This document shows positions 7,574 through 14,736 of a DNA stretch of 64,000 nt, piece by piece. The stretch comes from Chishuiella changwenlii (GTDB lineage Bacteria; Bacteroidota; Bacteroidia; Flavobacteriales; Weeksellaceae): contig NZ_FRBH01000011.1 of the NCBI RefSeq assembly GCF_900142565.1, forward strand, positions 1 to 64,000. The letters are read 5' to 3'. Both the position numbers and the translations under genes were made by a program. How positions within the stretch are numbered: position 1 is the stretch's first letter; each line of letters begins with the position of its first letter. The notes beneath the pieces are model-generated. The model did no database searches. It saw nothing but the letters and a program-made list of their open reading frames with translations, and was not told the DNA's origin.

Positions 7574-8923
7574 ATGAAAAAAGTTCATTTTATAGCAATT
7601 GGTGGAAGTGCTATGCACAATTTAGCAATTGCATTACATGATAAAGGATATCAAGTTTCTGGTTCTGATGATGCGATTTTTGAACCTTCTAAAACTCGTT
7701 TAGATAAACGTGGAATTTTACCAGAAGAAATGGGATGGTTTCCAGAAAAAATTACAGAAGATTTAGATGCTGTAATTTTAGGAATGCATGCACATGCTGA
7801 TAATCCTGAAATGTTACGTGCACAGGAATTAGGTTTAAAAATTTATTCATATCCAGAATATTTATACGAACAGTCTAAAGATAAAACACGTGTTGTAATT
7901 GGTGGTTCTCATGGAAAAACAACTATTACATCTATGATTTTGCATGTTCTACATTACCATAATATTGATGTTGATTACATGGTTGGCGCACAGTTAGATG
8001 GTTTTGATGTAATGGTAAAATTAACGGAGGAAAACGAATTTATGATTATGGAAGGTGATGAATACTTATCTTCTGCTTTAGATCGCCGTTCTAAGTTTCT
8101 TTTATATCAACCAAATATTGCGCTTATTTCTGGTATAGCTTGGGATCATATTAATGTTTTTCCAACATTTGCAGATTATACATCTCAATTCTCAAAATTC
8201 GTAGATTCTATAGTTGCTGGTGGTGCTTTAATTTATAACGAAACAGATGAAGAAGTTGTAAAAGTTGTTGATGAAACAGAAAAAGCCATTAAAAAATTCC
8301 CTTATCATTTACCAAATCATTTTATAGATAATGGTGTTACTTTCATAGAAACTGAAGATGGACCTATTCCGTTAGAAGTTTTTGGAAATCATAATTTAAT
8401 GAATTTAGAAGGTGCACGTGCTATTTGTAAGCAATTAGGTGTAATGGATGATGATTTTAACGAAGCAATACAATCTTTTAAAGGTGCTTCTAAGAGATTA
8501 GAATTAATTAATAGAACTTCTGATTTTGTTGCTTACAAAGACTTTGCACATGCTCCTAGCAAAGTAACTTCTGTTACAAATGCTGTAAAAGAGCAATACA
8601 CAGAAAAAACAGTTGTAGGATGTTTAGAAATTCATACTTATTCATCTTTAAATCCTGAATTTCTTGTTCAATACAAAGGTGCTTTAGATAAGGCTGATAT
8701 AAAAATTGTAATGTATAGTCCAGAGGCTTTAGAAATAAAACGAATGGAAATGATTTCACCAGATGATATTAAAAAAGCATTTGGAGATGATTCTATTTTA
8801 GTTTTTACAAATGGAACAGAATTACAAGAATATATAGAGCACTTAGATAAAAAAGATAAAATATTCTTAATGATGAGTTCTGGTAATTTCGGTGGAATTA
8901 ATCTGAATGAATTATTTAAATAA
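7574..8923 (+). CDS. mpl: Mpl, UDP-MurNAc:tripeptide ligase
   Basis: This 449-residue Mur ligase has the nucleotide-binding N terminus (IGGSAMH, residues 9-15), the ATP-binding P loop GSHGKTT (111-117) and the typical central and C-terminal ligase domains. Mpl ligates L-alanyl-gamma-D-glutamyl-meso-diaminopimelate, released from old wall, to UDP-MurNAc, so muropeptides are reused. The length is normal. It is the third gene of a likely operon with the Nudix and PlsC-like genes. No strong terminator follows; repeat-derived hairpins lie downstream. Confidence 0.95.
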   Translation: MKKVHFIAIGGSAMHNLAIALHDKGYQVSGSDDAIFEPSKTRLDKRGILPEEMGWFPEKITEDLDAVILGMHAHADNPEMLRAQELGLKIYSYPEYLYEQSKDKTRVVIGGSHGKTTITSMILHVLHYHNIDVDYMVGAQLDGFDVMVKLTEENEFMIMEGDEYLSSALDRRSKFLLYQPNIALISGIAWDHINVFPTFADYTSQFSKFVDSIVAGGALIYNETDEEVVKVVDETEKAIKKFPYHLPNHFIDNGVTFIETEDGPIPLEVFGNHNLMNLEGARAICKQLGVMDDDFNEAIQSFKGASKRLELINRTSDFVAYKDFAHAPSKVTSVTNAVKEQYTEKTVVGCLEIHTYSSLNPEFLVQYKGALDKADIKIVMYSPEALEIKRMEMISPDDIKKAFGDDSILVFTNGTELQEYIEHLDKKDKIFLMMSSGNFGGINLNELFK

Positions 8924-9011
8924 TTTAAAATTAGATGTGAGATTTGAGTCGTGAGAAATCTTTTATAATCTCAAAGTCTTCTATTTAATTACATAGAATA
9001 TTTACAAAAAA

Positions 9012-9045
9012 AATGTCATGTTGGACTCGTTTTCAACATGACATT
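9012..9045. repeat. 12-bp stem-loop repeat
   Basis: AATGTCATGTTG (9012-9023) and CAACATGACATT (9034-9045) form a perfect stem with a 10-base loop. It lies between the convergent mpl and SMR genes and may serve as a weak terminator for mpl. It resembles the TGTCATTT arms of the element at 5704-5827. Confidence 0.55.
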
Positions 9046-9062
9046 ATACTTTTATATGATGA

Positions 9063-9086
9063 GAGCTTCGACAGGCTCAGCTTGAC
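9063..9086. repeat. Dispersed 'TGTCAagctgagcctGTCGAAG' type repeat
   Basis: The segment reads agcttcgacaggctcagc followed by ttgaca; its complement is a widely seen intergenic motif in Bacteroidota (from memory). Degenerate copies occur at about 5877-5900 and 39208-39228 in this window. Confidence 0.5.
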
Positions 9087-9110
9087 AATAAAATTTTATA
9101 GTTTTACCTG

Positions 9111-9440
9111 TTAATGACTCGAAACAAATTTCAATCCTATAATAGAGAAGATTAAAGTACTTAAAAAGAAAACTCTCCAGAAATTAACAGGTTCTTTAAA
9201 AATAAAAATCCCCACTAAAACAGTTCCCACTGCTCCTATTCCTGTCCAAACGGCATAAGCTGTACCAATAGGTAAAGTTTGTGTTGCCTTTACCAATAAA
9301 ACCATACTTACAACTAAAAAGAAAAGAAAACCACCATACCATAAGTACGCTTCGTTTCCTGACGTTTCTTTTGCTTTACCTAAACAAGATGCAAAGCCTA
9401 CTTCGCAAAAACCTGCAATAATTAATAAAATCCAATTCAT
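9111..9440 (-). CDS. sugE: SMR exporter, SugE/Gdx-like
   Basis: This 109-residue protein has four transmembrane helices and belongs to the small multidrug resistance family. The essential glutamate is E13 in helix 1. The helix 3 motif PIGTAYAVWTGIGAVGT matches the SugE/Gdx branch (guanidinium exporters) better than EmrE. It works as a proton-coupled dimer in the inner membrane. No guanidine riboswitch is apparent in the short leader. It lies downstream of the YceI-like gene on the same strand, but a terminator separates them. Confidence 0.88.
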   Translation of the reverse strand: MNWILLIIAGFCEVGFASCLGKAKETSGNEAYLWYGGFLFFLVVSMVLLVKATQTLPIGTAYAVWTGIGAVGTVLVGIFIFKEPVNFWRVFFLSTLIFSIIGLKFVSSH

Positions 9441-9458
9441 CTTTTTTCAATAATAAAA

Positions 9459-9480
9459 AAGGCTACACAATTGCAGCCTT
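9459..9480 (-). terminator. Terminator of the YceI-like gene
   Basis: AAGGCT and AGCCTT enclose a 10-base loop, and the A-run just before it (9454-9460) is the U tract on the minus strand. Confidence 0.7.
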
Positions 9481-9505
9481 ACAAAGTTATATAAAATCTA
9501 TTTGT

Positions 9506-10165
9506 TTACTTTCCGAAACTTTCGCTAAACTCCACTTGACCTTTAATATGGACTTCACTCCATGTTTTAGAAACTCCATCAGCTCCTTTATGTAAATCTA
9601 GACAATCAGTATTTAAAGCTGTTAAAGCTTTGTTTGCATTAAAATGCATTAAATCAACATCAGCTTCAATTGTAAAAACATTATTTTCAAAAGAAGATTG
9701 TACTTCATATTCTTTAGAAGTATTGTTTAATGTTAATTTTAAAAATGTTTTACCTTCTTTAAAACGTAACTGACCTTTAATTTCTTTTGTGTTAATCATA
9801 TTACCAAATAGAATGTCTTTTAACTTTTCGTCTCTAACAATCATATCAGAATTTAAAGATGAAACCAACGCTACGATATCAGCTCCTTCTAAAACTTCTT
9901 GCGGAGTCTTACCTTCTTCGTTAACGTTTTTCACCAAAACAACGTCAAAATGACCAGGAACACCAACTTTTTCTGTTGTTTTATATCCCATCCATTCAAC
10001 ATTAGATTTACGGATAACTCCCGTAACAATTTCTGTTGGCTCTTCTGTTGTTTCTGTTTGTTGATTTTCTACTTGCTCTTCTTTAGGTTGTTCTTCTGTT
10101 TTATTGTTACAACTATAGAATGACATTGCAGCACAAATAGCTATTAAAGTATAAGTATTTCTCAT
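9506..10165 (-). CDS. YceI-like domain lipoprotein
   Basis: This 219-residue protein has a lipoprotein signal (lipobox FYSC, Cys about residue 19), then a Glu/Thr/Gln-rich linker (residues 20-45), then a domain with VEWMGYKTTEKVGVPGHF, typical of the start of YceI-like lipocalin-fold domains. YceI proteins bind isoprenoids or similar amphiphiles in the periplasm; the ligand here is unknown. It is a single-gene unit with its own terminator. Confidence 0.8.
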   Translation of the reverse strand: MRNTYTLIAICAAMSFYSCNNKTEEQPKEEQVENQQTETTEEPTEIVTGVIRKSNVEWMGYKTTEKVGVPGHFDVVLVKNVNEEGKTPQEVLEGADIVALVSSLNSDMIVRDEKLKDILFGNMINTKEIKGQLRFKEGKTFLKLTLNNTSKEYEVQSSFENNVFTIEADVDLMHFNANKALTALNTDCLDLHKGADGVSKTWSEVHIKGQVEFSESFGK

Positions 10166-10213
10166 TTTCTAATTTTAAAGTGCAAACATACGCATCAAAA
10201 AAAAATGACGCAA

Positions 10214-10247
10214 TTGATTTTTAACATATTTTATATTTATACATTTG
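10214..10247 (+). promoter_or_regulatory. Promoter before the small ORF and mtnN
   Basis: TTG (10214-10216) and TACATTTG (10240-10247, a match to TAnnTTTG) are separated by 23 bases, slightly longer than the ideal. Transcription would begin at or just before the ATG at 10252. Confidence 0.5.
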
Positions 10248-10251
10248 TACC

Positions 10252-10350
10252 ATGTTAAGAGATATTTTAAACACATTACTCATTATCATTTCTATACCTT
10301 TTATATTAATTTATGAGATTTATTGTTCTGTTTACAAATACAGAAAATAA
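10252..10350 (+). CDS. 32-residue membrane peptide, possibly leaderless
   Basis: A short ORF encodes a 32-residue peptide consisting of one hydrophobic helix (ILNTLLIIISIPFILIY) flanked by polar ends with a basic C terminus. The -7 box TACATTTG ends four bases before the ATG, so the message would be almost leaderless. The ORF ends 30 bases before mtnN and may be its leader peptide or chance. No family is recognised. Confidence 0.3.
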   Translation: MLRDILNTLLIIISIPFILIYEIYCSVYKYRK

Positions 10351-10380
10351 TTAGTTAACTTCGTTCTATAAATAAATGAA

Positions 10381-11139
10381 ATGAGCGAAAAAATTATAGG
10401 GATAATGGGCGCAATTCCAGAAGAAATAAATGGAGTTGTTAGTTTATTGTCAAACAAAAAAGAACATAAATTAGGGAAAAGAACCTATTATACTGGGGAA
10501 ATAAACAATCAGAAAGTTGTTGTTGTTTTTTCTCGTATTGGTAAAGTTGCTGCTGCAACTACTGTTTCTACTCTTATTTTAGAATTTAAAATTACCGAAT
10601 TAATTTTTACTGGTGTTGCAGGAGCAATACATTCTTCATTAAAAATAGGTGATATTGTTTTAGGAGAAAGTTTAATTCAGCACGACATGAATGCTCATCC
10701 ACTATTCCCAGCTTACGAAATTCCTTTATTAAACAAAGCTTATTTTAATAGTGATAATGAGCGAATAGATCTTGCCACTTCGACTATTCTTGAAATGTTA
10801 GAACAGCAAAATTTATACGATGTTATAACAGAAGAAGATTTAAAGAAGTTTAATATTCATTCGCCACAATTACATGTCGGATTAATTGGATCTGGAGATT
10901 TATTCTTCTCTACTAATTCGCAAAAGGAAAAATTACAAGAAAAATTACCAGAGTTATTGTGTGTAGAAATGGAAGGAGCTGCTGTTGCACAGGTTTGTTA
11001 TGAATTTGGAATTCCTTACATTATTATTAGAACAATTTCTGATGAGGCTGACGATAAGTCTACAGTAGATTTTAATAGCTTTATAGAGAAAATTTCGAAT
11101 GTTTATTCGATAGAAATAATTAAAAACATCATCAAATAA
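10381..11139 (+). CDS. mtnN: MTA/SAH nucleosidase
   Basis: This 252-residue PNP/UDP phosphorylase-fold enzyme hydrolyses 5'-methylthioadenosine and S-adenosylhomocysteine to adenine and a thioribose derivative. The signature elements are GAIPEEI near residue 10 (catalytic Glu), the glycine-rich FTGVAGAI, the VEMEGAAVAQV nucleoside-binding segment and TISDEAD with the catalytic Asp. It is slightly longer than the E. coli enzyme through an insertion before the VEMEGA segment. A terminator directly follows the stop. Confidence 0.93.
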   Translation: MSEKIIGIMGAIPEEINGVVSLLSNKKEHKLGKRTYYTGEINNQKVVVVFSRIGKVAAATTVSTLILEFKITELIFTGVAGAIHSSLKIGDIVLGESLIQHDMNAHPLFPAYEIPLLNKAYFNSDNERIDLATSTILEMLEQQNLYDVITEEDLKKFNIHSPQLHVGLIGSGDLFFSTNSQKEKLQEKLPELLCVEMEGAAVAQVCYEFGIPYIIIRTISDEADDKSTVDFNSFIEKISNVYSIEIIKNIIK

Positions 11140-11168
11140 AAAGTCCTTGCAAAAGGGCTTTTTCTTTT
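11138..11168 (+). terminator. Terminator of mtnN
   Basis: AAAAAGTCC (11138-11146) pairs with GGGCTTTTT (11155-11163), followed by more T; it overlaps the stop codon. Confidence 0.75.
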
Positions 11169-11245
11169 TGATGTACATTAATAAAAAAATCATTCAATAT
11201 TATAATTGAACTCATTCTTAAAACTAAAATTAATGGATTTATTTG

Positions 11246-11327
11246 TGGGGAGAGCAGGATTCGAACCTGCGAAGGTGAAACCAACGGATTTACAGTCCGT
11301 CCTCGTTGGCCGCTTGAGTATCTCCCC
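11246..11327 (-). tRNA. tRNA-Tyr(GTA), copy 1
   Basis: On the minus strand the acceptor halves GGGGAGA and TCTCCCC pair, with discriminator A. The anticodon loop contains GTA, and a long variable arm typical of bacterial tRNA-Tyr is present. It is identical to the copy at 11553-11634. CCA is not encoded. It is last in transcription order of the five-gene array. Confidence 0.95.
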
Positions 11328-11353
11328 AACCTATAATAAAGTATTTTTAAATG

Positions 11354-11427
11354 AGCCGATAGAGGGACTCGAACCCACGACCTGCTGATTACAAATCAGC
11401 TGCTCTAGCCAGCTGAGCTACATCGGC
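11354..11427 (-). tRNA. tRNA-Thr(TGT), copy 1
   Basis: Acceptor GCCGATG pairs with TATCGGC, and the anticodon loop TTTGTAA gives anticodon TGT. It is identical to the copies at 11472 and 11653. Confidence 0.95.
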
Positions 11428-11471
11428 TTATTATTTTTTGTTTTAAAAGTAAAAATAAAAACTTTTTATTG

Positions 11472-11545
11472 AGCCGATAGAGGGACTCGAACCCACGACC
11501 TGCTGATTACAAATCAGCTGCTCTAGCCAGCTGAGCTACATCGGC
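11472..11545 (-). tRNA. tRNA-Thr(TGT), copy 2
   Basis: The sequence is the same as the other two Thr copies. It lies 44 bases from copy 1 and only 7 bases from the second tRNA-Tyr gene. Confidence 0.95.
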
Positions 11546-11552
11546 AATTTTG

Positions 11553-11634
11553 TGGGGAGAGCAGGATTCGAACCTGCGAAGGTGAAACCAACGGATTTAC
11601 AGTCCGTCCTCGTTGGCCGCTTGAGTATCTCCCC
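11553..11634 (-). tRNA. tRNA-Tyr(GTA), copy 2
   Basis: It matches the tRNA-Tyr at 11246-11327 base for base, including the variable arm. It lies between two tRNA-Thr copies. Confidence 0.95.
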
Positions 11635-11652
11635 AACCTTATATTTTTACTG

Positions 11653-11726
11653 AGCCGATAGAGGGACTCGAACCCACGACCTGCTGATTACAAATCAGCT
11701 GCTCTAGCCAGCTGAGCTACATCGGC
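11653..11726 (-). tRNA. tRNA-Thr(TGT), copy 3
   Basis: This is the promoter-proximal gene of the array, identical to the other Thr copies. Confidence 0.95.
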
Positions 11727-11804
11727 AAAAATATTGTTATTTGATATTTCAAATTGAAAACCGAAACTTATTTCTTAAAGAGATATTGTTCCTTTTTCGT
11801 GGTG

Positions 11805-11836
11805 CAATATTAGGGCAGTTTTTCGAATCTCGCAAA
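11805..11836 (-). promoter_or_regulatory. Promoter of the tRNA array
   Basis: On the minus strand TTTG (11836-11833) and TAATATTG (11812-11805) are 20 bases apart and preceded by T-rich DNA, fitting the strong Bacteroidota stable-RNA promoter form. It lies about 80 bases upstream of the first tRNA-Thr. Confidence 0.65.
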
Positions 11837-11994
11837 TGTTTTTCAAAAAAAAATCAGAAGTTTTTTCAAAAAAATCACTTCAATTTTGAAAATCAGAATT
11901 TTAGATTCTAAAAAAATATTTAAAAAAAATATAATTAAAGATAATGTTCTATTTACATTGAACTTATTAATTTTGTTCCTTATTAATAAATTTA

Positions 11995-13641
11995 ATGCAC
12001 CTTTTTATACAAATATTACAATTATTTGGAGCTATTGCCTTATTTATTTTTGCTATTAAATTACTGAGTGAAAATTTACAAGCTCTTTCGGGTTCTAACT
12101 TTAAAAAAACACTAAATAAGCTTACACGCAACAATTTTTCTACAATTGTTACTGGTACTTTCTTTACTACTGCAATTCAGTCCTCATCTGCAGCGAGTGT
12201 TTTTATATTAGGATTTATGAATGCTGGTTTAATTAATTTGAAAAAAGCTTTTGGATTAATATTAGGTGCAAATATTGGTACAACCCTAACATTGTGGTTG
12301 GTTTATTTTGGATTAAAGTTCGATTTGGTTTTAATTGCTCTACCATTAACACTAATTGCATTTCCATTTTATTTATCTAAGAAAAGAAACTATAGAAAAT
12401 TAGGTGGTATCTTATTTTCTTTATCATTACTATTCTTAGCATTATTTTTCTTAAAGAAATTTTTACCGTCGATAGAAAACAATCAAGCTTTTCAAGAATT
12501 TATAACGCATGTTTCTAACCTTGGTTTGGCAACGAATCTTTTATTTATATTTTTTGGAATATTATTAACTGTAGTTGTTCATTTTTCTTCTGCTTCAATT
12601 ACCATTGCCATCTTATTAACGAATAAAGGTTTACCATTAGAATTAGCTGCTATGATTGTTTTAGGAGCAAATATCGGAACTACATTTACAGCACATTTAG
12701 TTGCAGCAATTGGTGATAGATACACAAAAGTTGTAGCAGCATTCCATACATTTTTTAATGTTATTGTTGCTCTTATTTTTCTATTTACAACTAATTTATT
12801 GTTACAGTTTATAGGGAAATACCTATCATCTAATCTTGCCGTACAATTAATTGCATATGACACTATTACGAATGTTATTGGTGTAATTTTGTTTTTCCCT
12901 TTTATAAATCGTTTGGCTTTTTATTGCCAAAAGAAATACTTTTCGCTTAAAGAATCTAATACAAAAATTGAGTTTTTTGCAATTCCATTTGGAACAAATT
13001 CTGATTTATATCAAAATGAAGCCAATAAGAAACTATTAAAATTAGCCACAACAACCAAACAAACAATTTATACACTTGGTAGAATGATTACCGAAAGTGA
13101 TGAAGAGAAAATTTTGGTTTTTAGAGAACGTATTTTAGAATTAGAAAAAGAAGGTGATCAGCTAGAAAAAGAAGTGAATCAATTCTTAAATGAAATTACT
13201 GAACTTGATTTACCAAACGAAAATACTTTAGCTACTTTACAGTTAATTACACTTTGTCATCATTTAGAAAGTGTTGGAGATATTGCAATTAAAATTTCTT
13301 CTATACATCGTCGTCGTAGAATGACAAATAGTTATTTTACACCTAAGATGCGCTCTTATTTAGTCGATTTTCAAGATAATTTAGATCAAGCGACAAGAAT
13401 CTTAAATCAGAATTTAAACGAAATACAAGAAGAGGTTACAATAGACCAAGCTGAATTTATAGAAAAAACAATCAATACTATTTTTAAGGATGCTGAAGCA
13501 AATCTTATGAAAACCATAGAAAGAGAAAAATTGTTAACAACAAGTGCTCTTTTCTATAAAGATTTAATTCAGAATTATGAAGATTTAGGAGATCATCTAT
13601 ACAAAGCAAATAAAACAATTGTAAAGCTTAAAAATCAGTAA
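11995..13641 (+). CDS. Na/Pi cotransporter with PhoU-like tail
   Basis: This 548-residue membrane protein contains two inverted PF02690 repeats, recognisable by QSSSA at residues 62-66 and by HFSSAS with GANIGTT near 195-225 (an earlier GANIGTT lies near 90). The C-terminal ~200 residues form a soluble helical PhoU-like domain. It is expected to import phosphate with sodium at the inner membrane. The window also encodes three PPK2 enzymes, so phosphate handling is well represented. The ATG at 11995 gives the expected N-terminal helix. Confidence 0.93.
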   Translation: MHLFIQILQLFGAIALFIFAIKLLSENLQALSGSNFKKTLNKLTRNNFSTIVTGTFFTTAIQSSSAASVFILGFMNAGLINLKKAFGLILGANIGTTLTLWLVYFGLKFDLVLIALPLTLIAFPFYLSKKRNYRKLGGILFSLSLLFLALFFLKKFLPSIENNQAFQEFITHVSNLGLATNLLFIFFGILLTVVVHFSSASITIAILLTNKGLPLELAAMIVLGANIGTTFTAHLVAAIGDRYTKVVAAFHTFFNVIVALIFLFTTNLLLQFIGKYLSSNLAVQLIAYDTITNVIGVILFFPFINRLAFYCQKKYFSLKESNTKIEFFAIPFGTNSDLYQNEANKKLLKLATTTKQTIYTLGRMITESDEEKILVFRERILELEKEGDQLEKEVNQFLNEITELDLPNENTLATLQLITLCHHLESVGDIAIKISSIHRRRRMTNSYFTPKMRSYLVDFQDNLDQATRILNQNLNEIQEEVTIDQAEFIEKTINTIFKDAEANLMKTIEREKLLTTSALFYKDLIQNYEDLGDHLYKANKTIVKLKNQ

Positions 13642-13713
13642 TTTTTCTATAAATGATTTTCTGAGAGAGAAATTTAATTCTTCTACTTCTCTCCTATTTT
13701 GTAATTTTGCGGA

Positions 13714-14697
13714 ATGTTCGATTCAAAACAAATTTTTTCTATTCAATCTGAAAAAGATTTTCAGCATGTTGCATTGGAAGTTTTCCGTTATCAAGCACAA
13801 GAAAATGAGGTATATAAAAACTTTCTTAAGTTTCTGAATATCGATTATAAAACGATAAATCATACAGATGATATTCCATTTTTACCAATTCAATTTTTCA
13901 AAAAATATGAAATTGTTTCTGGTAATCGTGCTATTGAAAAAGTTTTTACTAGTTCTGGAACAACAGGAATGACTACAAGCCAACATCTCGTTACAGATTT
14001 AGCATTGTATCATTATAGTTTAGAAAAATGTTTTGAGCAGTTTTATGGTCCTCTAAATGACTATACAATCTTTGCACTTCTTCCTTCTTATTTAGAAAGA
14101 ACTGGTTCTTCGCTTATTGATATGGTAGAATATTGGATTGATAAATCTGGAAGTGATAAAAGTGGTTTCTATTTGTATAATCATGATGAATTATACAACA
14201 ACCTCATCGAACACGAAAAAACAGGAAAAAAAGCGATTTTAATTGGTGTTTCTTTTGCCTTATTAGATTTTGTTGAAAATTATAAAATGAATTTACAGCA
14301 TACAATTGTAATGGAAACTGGTGGAATGAAAGGTCGTAAAAAAGAGATTACAAGAGAAGAATTGCATCAAATTTTAAAAGATGGATTCGGAACAAATGAG
14401 ATACATTCGGAATATGGAATGACTGAATTACTTTCTCAGGGATATTCTCGTGGAGATTTAACCTTTAAATCGCCTAATTGGATGCGAATTATAATTAGAG
14501 AGACTGAAGATCCATTTAACCATGTTTCGCAAGGAAAAGCTGGCGGAGTAAATGTGATTGATTTAGCAAATTATAACTCGATAAGCTTTATAGCGACTGA
14601 TGACTTAGGTAAAAAAATTGCTCAAAATCAGTTTGAGATTCTAGGACGTTTCGATCATTCGGACGTACGAGGATGTAACTTAATGATTATGGAATAA
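13714..14697 (+). CDS. LuxE/PaaK-like acyl-protein synthetase
   Basis: This 327-residue member of the adenylate-forming superfamily, LuxE branch, has the phosphate-binding loop TSSGTTG at 79-85 and SEYGMTELLSQ near 230-240 (motif A5-like). It is shorter than full acyl-CoA synthetases and lacks the C-terminal lid domain. In flavobacteria such proteins are common and their substrate is unknown; lux-like acyl transfer is not implied. The ATG at 13714 follows the Na/Pi gene by 72 bases. A strong terminator ends the unit. Confidence 0.85.
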   Translation: MFDSKQIFSIQSEKDFQHVALEVFRYQAQENEVYKNFLKFLNIDYKTINHTDDIPFLPIQFFKKYEIVSGNRAIEKVFTSSGTTGMTTSQHLVTDLALYHYSLEKCFEQFYGPLNDYTIFALLPSYLERTGSSLIDMVEYWIDKSGSDKSGFYLYNHDELYNNLIEHEKTGKKAILIGVSFALLDFVENYKMNLQHTIVMETGGMKGRKKEITREELHQILKDGFGTNEIHSEYGMTELLSQGYSRGDLTFKSPNWMRIIIRETEDPFNHVSQGKAGGVNVIDLANYNSISFIATDDLGKKIAQNQFEILGRFDHSDVRGCNLMIME

Positions 14698-14727
14698 AAA
14701 AAGCTGTTTCTAACGAAACAGCTTTTT
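14698..14727. terminator. Bidirectional terminator
   Basis: A 13-bp perfect stem, AAAAAGCTGTTTC (14698-14710) with GAAACAGCTTTTT (14715-14727), lies between the convergent LuxE-like and DUF3857 genes with A and T runs on both sides. Confidence 0.88.
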
Positions 14728-14736
14728 TTGTGGTTT

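Noticed and set aside
13714-14697. A lux bioluminescence operon, from the LuxE similarity
   Set aside because: No luxA, luxB, luxC or luxD is nearby; the protein is a lone flavobacterial relative.
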